Assembly (NCBI GenBank): GCA_023485715.1
Contig: JAMCZG010000032.1
Coordinates: 1 to 5,738 of the forward strand
Source of the DNA: Patescibacteria group bacterium
Lineage (GTDB): Bacteria; Patescibacteriota; Microgenomatia; Levybacterales; UBA12049
Length of the DNA stretch: 5,738 nucleotides
Reading direction: 5' to 3'
The position numbers were made by a program, and so were the translations under genes. Within the stretch, counting starts at the first letter, position 1, and every line of letters begins with the position of its first letter. Positions 1 to 5,336 of the stretch are shown here, in pieces. The notes beneath the pieces were generated by a model that was not told the origin of the DNA, searched no databases, and was given only the letters and a program-made list of their open reading frames with translations.

Positions 1-33
1 CCGCGCTAAATCTAGATCAAATAATTTTGATTG

Positions 34-42
34 TGATATACT
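34..42 (+). promoter_or_regulatory. Extended -10 promoter for tRNA-Gly
   Basis: TGA followed by TATACT (37-42) matches an extended -10 element (TGN-TATAAT) with five of six hexamer bases. Transcription would start near 49, about 7 nt before the first base of the mature tRNA at 56, leaving a very short 5' leader for RNase P. No good -35 hexamer lies at the expected distance (about 14-19), as is often tolerated with an extended -10. The call rests on motif and position only. Confidence 0.5.
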
Positions 43-55
43 TTGGGAGGAATAT

Positions 56-126
56 GCGGGATTAGTACAGTGGTAGTATGCTACCTTCCCAAGGTGGAGG
101 CGCGAGTTCGATTCTCGTATCCCGCT
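56..126 (+). tRNA. tRNA-Gly (anticodon CCC)
   Basis: A full cloverleaf can be folded by hand. The acceptor stem GCGGGAT (56-62) pairs perfectly with ATCCCGC (119-125). The D stem 65-68 pairs with 76-79, with one G-U pair. The anticodon stem 81-85 pairs with 93-97 around loop TTCCCAA, putting anticodon CCC at 88-90, which reads GGG glycine codons. The T stem 102-106 pairs with 114-118 around TTCGATT. The variable loop has 4 nt. The discriminator is U (126), typical of bacterial tRNA-Gly. The next bases are CAG, so the 3' CCA is not encoded and must be added by CCA-adding enzyme. An extended -10 promoter lies just upstream. Confidence 0.96.
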
Positions 127-135
127 CAGAATGTT

Positions 136-165
136 GAAGAAAGAAAGGATTTTATTTTTTTCTTC
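136..165. terminator. A/T-rich inverted repeat, weak candidate terminator
   Basis: GAAGAAAGAAA (136-146) can pair with TTTTTTTCTTC (155-165) around an 8-nt loop, with one G-U pair. It lies 10 nt past the tRNA and covers the last codons of the minus-strand gene ending at 152, so it could stop transcription from either side. The stem is almost entirely A-T and there is no separate U-tract after it, so it does not meet the usual criteria for an intrinsic terminator. It may be chance in A/T-rich DNA. Confidence 0.2.
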
Positions 166-517
166 TATAAAGCGGAGTGTCGAATAAGCTTGTAATCTTA
201 AAGGAAATCGGTCCGATTCTTGTTCTTTCCTCTTCGCCTTGTATCGCATCATTAACAGCTTTTACTTGGCTTGATGCGATTTGTCTAAATTCTGGATCGA
301 AAAACCCCTTTCTCCGAATAAAAAATATTTTCCTTATCGGTTCAATTAGGCTTCCGTATCCCTGCGGATAATTGGGGTCCATATACGAAAGCAGTGGTTG
401 AATTTCTTCCCAGGCAGATTCATCGCTTAAATGTCTGTTACTTATTTTTGCTCGTAAGTTGGAGAATCTTCTGTCCAAATCCTCGGGATTTTTTGGTGCA
501 CCTATTGCTTCGGTCAT
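152..517 (-). CDS. Hypothetical protein, 121 aa, soluble and charged
   Basis: I do not recognise this protein. It runs from ATG at 517 to TAA at 152. The composition is that of a small soluble protein: many Glu, Arg and Lys, well-spread hydrophobic residues, two Trp/Tyr-containing segments (around residues 36-55), no signal peptide and no membrane helix. The C-terminus is basic (RRKK). Codon use is mixed and natural, resembling the neighbouring genes, and the frame is open in a region with no better alternative, which supports real coding. It is oriented opposite to both the tRNA and pyrG, so it is a single-gene transcription unit. No Shine-Dalgarno sequence precedes the ATG. A TAATAT hexamer at 527-522 lies 4 nt before the ATG and could be the -10 of a leaderless transcript, but no convincing -35 was found. 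No function is proposed. Confidence 0.7.
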   Translation of the reverse strand: MTEAIGAPKNPEDLDRRFSNLRAKISNRHLSDESAWEEIQPLLSYMDPNYPQGYGSLIEPIRKIFFIRRKGFFDPEFRQIASSQVKAVNDAIQGEEERTRIGPISFKITSLFDTPLYRRKK

Positions 518-591
518 AGATATATTACTGATTAAAATTGATCGAATGCTACCAGAAAGCTCTTATAAAATCAACGAGCTGTTTAACACAG

Positions 592-620
592 TTGACGATT
601 CGGTTTCATTTTGATAAGAT
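592..620 (+). promoter_or_regulatory. Sigma70-like promoter of pyrG, abutting the start codon
   Basis: TTGACG (592-597, five of six consensus) and TAAGAT (615-620, with TGA before it forming an extended -10) are separated by exactly 17 bp. The predicted start of transcription is at about 626-628, which coincides with the GTG start codon at 626. There is no room for a leader, so UTP/CTP-sensitive leader attenuation as described for Firmicutes pyrG is not possible from this promoter. The rest of the 518-625 gap shows only short inverted repeats: AGCTC/GAGCT (558-562/576-580) and CTGT/ACAG (579-582/588-591). Confidence 0.75.
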
Positions 621-625
621 AAATC

Positions 626-2305
626 GTGCCGCAGAAAAATACGGAAAAAAGAGTTAAGTATATTTTTGTTTCGGGTGGAGTGATTTCCGGGATCGGAAAA
701 GGAACCACCGCTGCCGCCATCGCATTTCTTCTAAAATCCGCAGGGTATAGAGTTTCTGCGATAAAATTCGAAAACTATCTCAATTTAGACGCCGGTACGA
801 TAAACCCGATCGAGCATGGCGATCCGTTTTTGTGTGAAGACGGAACTGAGGCAGACATGGATATAGGTACCTACGAAAAATTTTTAGGGGAAGATTTGGG
901 CCGCGATAATTTTGTCACGATGGGACAAATTTATCAGACAGTGATCGACAGGGAAAGAAGATTCGAATATTCGGGAGAAGATGTGGAGGCAATTCCTTAT
1001 ATAACAGACGAGATAATAAGACGAATAAAGCATTTGGCACACAAGAAAAACGCGGACATCGTGAGTATAGAGCTCGGGGGGACGACAGGTGAATACCAGA
1101 ACATGTTTTATTACGAGGCGTCAAGAATCTTAGCGCTAAAAAATCCCGGAGACGTTATTCATATCCACGTGACTTATGTCCCGACCCCGCCGCATTTAGG
1201 CGAGCCCAAAACAAAACCATCACAACTCTCGGTAAGGACGTTGAATTCGATGGGGATCCAGCCCGATTTTATAATCGCGCGTTCGGAAAAATATCTGGAT
1301 CAAAGGCGCCGAGACAGGTTTGCGTTATTTTGCAACATGAGGTCTGAAGATGTAATTTCGAACCCAGATCTAGAGTCGGTGTATGAGATTCCGATAGTTT
1401 TATCCGAACAGGGATTAGACCAGAAAATAATGCAAAAACTACAACTTCCCGAAAAAAAGACCGACCTTTCGGAATGGAAAGAATTTCTTAAAAAAGTAAA
1501 AGCGAAGAAAAACAAAAAGGTCGAAATCGCGATCGTCGGAAAATATTTTGGAACAGGGGATTATCAACTGCGGGATTCGTACGCCGCGCTTTTCGACGCG
1601 ATCGATCACGCTTCGTGGAATCTGGGAGTCGACGTAGAGACAAAATGGGTTAATGCAGAAAAAATCGAGAAAGAAGGAATCGAAAATCTAATTGGTACTC
1701 CCGACGGGATTATTGTGCCGATCGGTTGGGGAGTACGGGGGGCAGAAGGGATGATTAGGGCAGCGTCGTATGCAAGAGAAAAGAAAATTCCTTACCTGGG
1801 TCTGTGTTATGGGATGCAGCTTTCGGTTATTGCATATGCGCGCGATATTTTAAAGTGGAAAGACGCAAACACGACGGAAAACGATCCTAATACAAAACAT
1901 CCTGTAATCCATCTTATCCCGATGCAGAAAGAATTTATGGACAGAAGGGCTTACGGTGGGACTATGAGGCTCGGGACATGGGATGCCAGAGTTAAAAAGG
2001 GGACAAAGGCTTATGAAATTTATGAAAAGCACGATTCGTTTATAAGTAAAGAAAAAGGATTAACAAGCGAAAGGCACAGACATAGATACGAGTTCAACAA
2101 TGACTATACAAAAGATTTTGAAAGCAACGGTTTTGTTATTAGCGCGCGGTCAATAAAAGAAAATCTGGCGGAGATTATTGAACTACCAAAAGATGTCCAC
2201 CCTTTTTACATCGGTACGCAGGGGCACCCTGAATATAAAAGCAAGCCATTAAAACCACATCCGATATTTTTGGAGTTTATCCGCGCCGCGTCTAAAAACG
2301 AATAA
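626..2305 (+). CDS. pyrG: CTP synthase (glutamine-hydrolysing), divergent form
   Basis: CTP synthase converts UTP to CTP using ATP and ammonia from glutamine, in the cytoplasm. The 559 residues match the family length (about 545 in E. coli). The N-terminal synthetase domain (about 10-275) has the P-loop SGGVISGIGKG (16-26), Lys47, Asp79 and Glu149, matching E. coli K40, D72 and E140. The glutamine amidotransferase domain (about 298-555) has nucleophile Cys394 in GLCYGMQ, the RGAEG segment (371-375), GGTMRLG (444-450), ERHRHRYE (482-489) and His534/Glu536. Several normally strict motifs differ: KFENYLNLD for K-LDPYxNxD, GGTTGEYQN for GGTVGDIES, PIGWG for PGGFG near the oxyanion hole, and QGHPE for QFHPE. 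The catalytic residues remain, so it is probably active. The GTG start is forced: an in-frame TAA lies two codons upstream and the next candidate is inside the P-loop. There is no Shine-Dalgarno sequence, and the promoter abuts the GTG. Confidence 0.97.
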   Translation: MPQKNTEKRVKYIFVSGGVISGIGKGTTAAAIAFLLKSAGYRVSAIKFENYLNLDAGTINPIEHGDPFLCEDGTEADMDIGTYEKFLGEDLGRDNFVTMGQIYQTVIDRERRFEYSGEDVEAIPYITDEIIRRIKHLAHKKNADIVSIELGGTTGEYQNMFYYEASRILALKNPGDVIHIHVTYVPTPPHLGEPKTKPSQLSVRTLNSMGIQPDFIIARSEKYLDQRRRDRFALFCNMRSEDVISNPDLESVYEIPIVLSEQGLDQKIMQKLQLPEKKTDLSEWKEFLKKVKAKKNKKVEIAIVGKYFGTGDYQLRDSYAALFDAIDHASWNLGVDVETKWVNAEKIEKEGIENLIGTPDGIIVPIGWGVRGAEGMIRAASYAREKKIPYLGLCYGMQLSVIAYARDILKWKDANTTENDPNTKHPVIHLIPMQKEFMDRRAYGGTMRLGTWDARVKKGTKAYEIYEKHDSFISKEKGLTSERHRHRYEFNNDYTKDFESNGFVISARSIKENLAEIIELPKDVHPFYIGTQGHPEYKSKPLKPHPIFLEFIRAASKNE

Positions 2306-2310
2306 ATAGA

Positions 2311-2339
2311 TTGAGAAAATCAGAGAATTGCGGTATAAT
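2311..2339 (+). promoter_or_regulatory. Strong sigma70-like promoter of rplS
   Basis: TTGAGA (2311-2316) and a perfect TATAAT (2334-2339) are separated by 17 bp. It starts 5 bp after the pyrG stop codon. Predicted transcription starts at about 2346-2349, at or just before the rplS ATG at 2349. This makes the downstream ribosomal gene independent of pyrG and leaderless or nearly so. It also shows that an in-frame TTG at 2328, which lies upstream of the -10, cannot be on the transcript from this promoter. Confidence 0.8.
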
Positions 2340-2348
2340 ACTAACTCT

Positions 2349-2630
2349 ATGATCACAAAAATCGATTTTGTTCCGGGCGACACCGTTAAGGTTTATCAAA
2401 AAATTAAAGAAGGAGAAAAAACAAGGCTTCAGATGTTTGAAGGAGTTGTTCTCCAAATCCGAGGCAGGCAAGACAAAAAGATGTTTACGGCCAGAAAATT
2501 TGTCGGAAATGTCGCGGTCGAAAGGATTTGGCCGGTTAATTCTCCCCTTATCGATCGGGTTGTTGTAAAATCACATTCGAAAACTAAGGTTAGACGCGCT
2601 AGACTTTATCATCTTCGAAAATCAAAATAA
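2349..2630 (+). CDS. rplS: 50S ribosomal protein L19, short form
   Basis: L19 sits on the 50S subunit near the interface with the 30S subunit. The 93-residue product carries the family core: FVPGDTVKVY at residues 7-16, the LQMFEGVVLQIRGR segment, TARKF, VERIWPVNSPLID, and the basic C-terminal RRARLYHLR. It lacks the roughly 10-15 residue N-terminal helix and the basic C-terminal tail of typical 115-residue L19 proteins (E. coli form compared from memory), so it is a trimmed form. The ATG at 2349 is preferred over an in-frame TTG at 2328 because the extra seven residues would be encoded by the -10 box. There is no Shine-Dalgarno sequence. Two nucleotides separate its stop from the next gene, so the two are probably co-transcribed. 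Confidence 0.95.
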   Translation: MITKIDFVPGDTVKVYQKIKEGEKTRLQMFEGVVLQIRGRQDKKMFTARKFVGNVAVERIWPVNSPLIDRVVVKSHSKTKVRRARLYHLRKSK

Positions 2631-2632
2631 TA

Positions 2633-2869
2633 ATGGAAAATAATTTTACTCCCGAGGAAGCAAAGGACATAGAACAAAATGTTCCCGCTATTAAAAGGAA
2701 ACATAAAATAAAAGCAAGACACGATTTAACTAAGGGTTTAAGTGACAAAAGTAAATCTGGTGGAATTTCATCTCCGCTTAATCCTTTAAATCCCGGAGAT
2801 ATTTTAGGGCAAGGGGAACCGACAAAAAAAATTGGCACAACGGAAATTGATAAAATTTCAGATAATTAG
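2633..2869 (+). CDS. Hypothetical small hydrophilic protein, 78 aa
   Basis: I do not recognise this protein. It starts with ATG 2 nt after the rplS stop and ends with TAG at 2869. The sequence is rich in Lys, Asp, Glu, Ser, Gly and Pro, has few bulky hydrophobic residues, and includes a repeat-like SPLNPLNPGD stretch around residues 47-56. It is likely disordered, with no signal peptide or membrane segment. The N-terminal half has a basic patch (KRKHKIKARHD, about 21-31) that could contact nucleic acid, which is only a guess. There is no Shine-Dalgarno sequence and no clear promoter of its own, so translation probably depends on ribosomes finishing rplS. Its stop codon lies beside the -10 region of yraN. 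In many bacteria rnhB lies between rplS and yraN, but this product has no resemblance to RNase HII. Confidence 0.65.
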   Translation: MENNFTPEEAKDIEQNVPAIKRKHKIKARHDLTKGLSDKSKSGGISSPLNPLNPGDILGQGEPTKKIGTTEIDKISDN

Positions 2870-2875
2870 TATATA
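2847..2875 (+). promoter_or_regulatory. Candidate promoter of yraN inside the preceding gene
   Basis: TTGATA (2847-2852) and TATATA (2870-2875) are separated by 17 bp. The -10 begins right after the TAG stop of the upstream gene, and the yraN ATG follows 4 nt after the -10. A transcript from here would begin at or next to the ATG. Because the region is A/T-rich, such hexamers are easier to find by chance than those of pyrG and rplS. Read-through from rplS is also possible. Confidence 0.5.
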
Positions 2876-2879
2876 AATA

Positions 2880-3248
2880 ATGGGCCACTATAACATCAAT
2901 GTTGGCAAAATAGGAGAAGACCTGGCGTGCAAGCATCTTACTAAAAACGGTTACAAAATAATCGAACGGAATTTTAAAAAAGGCTACGGAGAATTAGACA
3001 TTATCGCGGTCGATAAAAACGAGTTGGTATTTATCGAAGTAAAGGCCAGAAAATCGATGAATTTCGGCGGACCTTTCGAAGCAATAACGCCCTACAAACT
3101 CAGAACCTTAATAAAAACAGCGGAGTATTATAAATGGACCCACAAAAACTTACCCGATCAAATGAGAATGGACGCGATCGGAATTACACTCGATGTAGTC
3201 GGAAGCATTACGGAGCTTGAACACATAAAAAATATCAGCGGTTTTTAA
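2880..3248 (+). CDS. yraN: YraN/UPF0102 family protein, restriction-endonuclease-like fold
   Basis: This 122-residue protein has the family's conserved blocks in order: the N-terminal helix with GKIGEDLACKHLTKNGYKIIERNF (described by residues 9-32), then GYGELDIIAVD (35-45), LVFIEVKARKS (49-59) and the KLRTLIKTAEYYKW helix (73-86). Glu38, Asp40, Glu53 and Lys55 form the E-x-D...E-V-K pattern expected of a PD-(D/E)XK nuclease fold. The biochemical role of the family is not well established; an involvement in DNA processing is inferred from the fold. The full usual length of about 120 residues is present. The ATG at 2880 is forced by an in-frame TAA two codons upstream. There is no Shine-Dalgarno sequence. 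Its last 14 nt overlap the 3' end of uvrB, which runs the other way. Confidence 0.9.
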   Translation: MGHYNINVGKIGEDLACKHLTKNGYKIIERNFKKGYGELDIIAVDKNELVFIEVKARKSMNFGGPFEAITPYKLRTLIKTAEYYKWTHKNLPDQMRMDAIGITLDVVGSITELEHIKNISGF

Positions 3249-5241
3249 GAATCTTTATCCTGTCGCGGAGTAAGGCCGCGGTCTCAAAATCCAAATCTCT
3301 GGCTGCTTGTATCATTTGTTCCCGTATTTTTTTGATCAACTTCTCTTTTTCATCGGGCAATAAAACTTCTTTTTTATTCATCTCGAGCATAAAATCGATG
3401 TCGGTTTTTTCTTTTTCCATCCGGTATTCTTCGTCGACGAGTTTTGCGCGGATCGCTTTTTTTACACTTTTAGGCACAATATTATGTTTTTTGTTATACA
3501 AAAGCTGGACTTTTCGCCTTCTTTCGACTTCGTCGATCGCGCCTTTCATCGATTTTGTTATAGAATCTCCGTACATTATTACAGTCGAATTTATGTGGCG
3601 GGCAGCTCTACCCATCGTTTGGATAAGGGATGTTTTACTTCTTAAAAAACCTTCCTTGTCCGCATCCAAAATCGCGACGAGCGAAACTTCCGGAAGATCT
3701 AAGCCCTCTCTTAAGAGGTTAATTCCGACAATAACATCGTAAAAACCTTCGCGTAATTTATCTAGTGTGTCTTGGCGTTTCAGAGTTTCGACTTCCGAGT
3801 GAAGATAATTGACTTTGATTTTTTTCTCCTCGAGATAATACGAAAGTTCTTCTGCCATGCGTTTTGTTAAAGTAGTTACGAGCACCCTTTCTTTTCTTTT
3901 TATTCTCGCATCTATTTCCTTAATAAGGTCTTCGACCTGGCCTTTGGTCGGCCGCACCGAAATTTGAGGATCGATAAGCCCGGTCGGTCTGACAAGCTGT
4001 TCAACGATTCCGTTGTCATGACCTTCCTTGGAAAGCGATATTTCGTATTCGTCAGGTGTCGCGCTGACAAACGTTATCTGGTTAACCCTTTGCATGAATT
4101 CGTCAAACCGCAACGGTCTGTTATCAAAAGCCGACGGCAAGCGGAATCCGTAATCGATTAACGTTTCCTTTCGAGACCTGTCTCCGTAATACATTCCGCG
4201 GAGCTGTGGGATGGTAATATGTGATTCGTCGATAAATAGAAGCCAGTCTTTTGAACTTTTCGAAAAATAATCCAGAAGTGTAAAGGGAGGTTGTCCGGGT
4301 GATCGGCCGTCAAAATACCGCGAGTAATTTTCGATCCCATTGACGTAACCGACTTCTTGGATCATTTTAAGATCAAAGTTTACTCTTTGGGAAATACGCT
4401 GGGCTTCGAATAATTTATTTTGTGACTTTAATTCTTTTACCCTTTCGGAGAGATCAAAACGTATTTTTTCGAAAACGTCGGCGTAGGAATTCGGGTCGGT
4501 CATGTAGTGTTTTGCGGGATAAATAACCACGACATCTAATATATTTACAGTATCTCCGGTTAGCGGACTAAATTCGGATATCGAAGTTATTTTCCCGTTT
4601 TGGATTTCGATATTTATTCCGTTGTCCATATAAGCCGGTAAAACATCGACGGATTCGCCGCGCACGCGGAATGTACCGCGATCAAAGCTGTACTCGTTCC
4701 TTTCGTATTGAAGATCGGTTAGTCTTACTAAAATATCTTTTTGTTCGACTTTTGTCCCGGGTTTTAATTCCATGACAAATTTTCCGTACTCAACCGGTGA
4801 TCCTAAATTATAAATACAGGATACAGATGCAACAACAATTACGTCGTTTCGTGTTAAGAGATTGGTTGTCGCGGAAAGCCTCAGTTTGTCGATTTCCTCG
4901 TTTATTTCGACCTCTTTTTCGATATACGTATCGGTTTGAGGAATATAAGCTTCGGGTTGATAGTAATCGTAATAAGACACGAAATAGCATACCGCGTTGT
5001 TTGGGAAAAAATCGCGGAATTCCTGGTAAAGCTGGGCAGCGAGCGTTTTGTTGTGGGAGATTATAAGAGTGGGGCGGTTAATTTTTTGGATAACGTTTGC
5101 CATCGTGAACGTTTTTCCACTGCCGGTTACTCCCACTAAAACCTGATGTTTTTTGTTTTCCAAAAGATTTTTACTGAGTTTTTTAATGGCTTCGGGTTGA
5201 TCCCCGCTCGGCTTAAAATCCGAAACTAGTTTAAAATCCAT
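3235..5241 (-). CDS. uvrB: UvrABC system protein B (excision repair helicase)
   Basis: UvrB verifies DNA damage delivered by UvrA and loads the nuclease UvrC in nucleotide excision repair. The 668-residue product is complete. It shows Walker A GVTGSGKT (37-44), the YYDYYQPEAYIP beta-hairpin that clamps DNA (starting about 90), DESH Walker B (338-341), FVSATP (391-396), GINLLREGLDLPE (506-518), QTMGRAAR (541-548) and a C-terminal UVR domain (about 631-665) for UvrC contact. No key residue appears lost. I prefer ATG at 5241, giving MDFKLVSDFKPSGDQ, which fits the usual family N-terminus and sits just after a TGG-TAAAAT extended -10. An in-frame ATG at 5259 would add six residues (MVKLNV) and cannot be excluded. 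There is no Shine-Dalgarno sequence before either. It is divergent from lexA, with a palindrome between them, which suggests SOS control. Confidence 0.97.
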   Translation of the reverse strand: MDFKLVSDFKPSGDQPEAIKKLSKNLLENKKHQVLVGVTGSGKTFTMANVIQKINRPTLIISHNKTLAAQLYQEFRDFFPNNAVCYFVSYYDYYQPEAYIPQTDTYIEKEVEINEEIDKLRLSATTNLLTRNDVIVVASVSCIYNLGSPVEYGKFVMELKPGTKVEQKDILVRLTDLQYERNEYSFDRGTFRVRGESVDVLPAYMDNGINIEIQNGKITSISEFSPLTGDTVNILDVVVIYPAKHYMTDPNSYADVFEKIRFDLSERVKELKSQNKLFEAQRISQRVNFDLKMIQEVGYVNGIENYSRYFDGRSPGQPPFTLLDYFSKSSKDWLLFIDESHITIPQLRGMYYGDRSRKETLIDYGFRLPSAFDNRPLRFDEFMQRVNQITFVSATPDEYEISLSKEGHDNGIVEQLVRPTGLIDPQISVRPTKGQVEDLIKEIDARIKRKERVLVTTLTKRMAEELSYYLEEKKIKVNYLHSEVETLKRQDTLDKLREGFYDVIVGINLLREGLDLPEVSLVAILDADKEGFLRSKTSLIQTMGRAARHINSTVIMYGDSITKSMKGAIDEVERRRKVQLLYNKKHNIVPKSVKKAIRAKLVDEEYRMEKEKTDIDFMLEMNKKEVLLPDEKEKLIKKIREQMIQAARDLDFETAALLRDRIKILKNR

Positions 5242-5249
5242 AACATTCA

Positions 5250-5258
5250 ATTTTACCA
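5250..5258 (-). promoter_or_regulatory. Candidate extended -10 promoter of uvrB
   Basis: On the minus strand, TGG followed by TAAAAT (5255 down to 5250) matches an extended -10 with five of six hexamer bases. Transcription would start near 5243, two bases before the ATG at 5241. No good -35 is present (TAGATC at 5278-5273 is the best at 17 bp). If this is the true promoter, the upstream ATG at 5259 is not on the mRNA. Confidence is moderate because the region is A/T-rich. Confidence 0.45.
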
Positions 5259-5288
5259 TTTTCTTGCAACATGATCTACTGTGAATGG

Positions 5289-5307
5289 CTTTGTCATATT
5301 GACAAAG
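5289..5307. promoter_or_regulatory. Perfect palindrome, candidate LexA operator (SOS box)
   Basis: CTTTGTCA (5289-5296) and TGACAAAG (5300-5307) are exact inverted repeats around TAT. The site lies in the intergenic region between divergent uvrB and lexA. Its right arm overlaps the lexA -35 hexamer TTGACA (5299-5304), so a bound protein would block lexA transcription. The centre is about 55 bp upstream of the predicted uvrB start, so any effect on uvrB would be less direct. Autoregulation is the rule for lexA genes and uvrB is a common SOS gene, which makes LexA the likeliest ligand. The sequence matches neither the E. coli nor the Firmicutes consensus, so the identity is inferred from position and symmetry. 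Confidence 0.6.
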
Positions 5308-5328
5308 TTACAGTATTTTTCGTATAAA
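5299..5328 (+). promoter_or_regulatory. Sigma70-like promoter of lexA
   Basis: A perfect TTGACA (5299-5304) and TATAAA (5323-5328, five of six) are separated by 18 bp. Transcription is predicted at about 5335, two bases before the lexA ATG at 5337. The -35 lies within the right half of the 19-bp palindrome, a classical arrangement for autorepression. Confidence 0.75.
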
Positions 5329-5336
5329 TTTCTTAT

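Noticed and set aside
1..55. Possible tail of an upstream gene before the tRNA
   Set aside because: Only 55 bases are visible and no coding frame or family can be recognised. Apart from the extended -10 promoter nothing can be supported.
177..371. Open frame of 64 codons on the plus strand opposite the minus-strand hypothetical gene
   Set aside because: It is antisense to a longer frame with better composition, and its hydrophobic, Ser/Leu/Ile-rich product is typical of an antisense shadow. It has no start signal.
908..930. TTTGTC-N7-GACAAA dyad inside pyrG resembling the lexA palindrome
   Set aside because: Spacing between arms is 7 nt instead of 5 nt, the site is inside conserved coding sequence, and no promoter is beside it. 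It is likely chance.
3264..3280. CGCGG/CCGCG hairpin just past the yraN stop, a possible terminator
   Set aside because: The stem is only 5 bp with no T-tract on either side, and it lies in UvrB coding sequence for the UVR domain.
3332..3742. Open frame of 136 codons on the plus strand inside uvrB
   Set aside because: It is fully antisense to highly conserved uvrB codons (the UVR domain and helicase motifs), and the Ser/Phe/Ile-rich product has no family resemblance.
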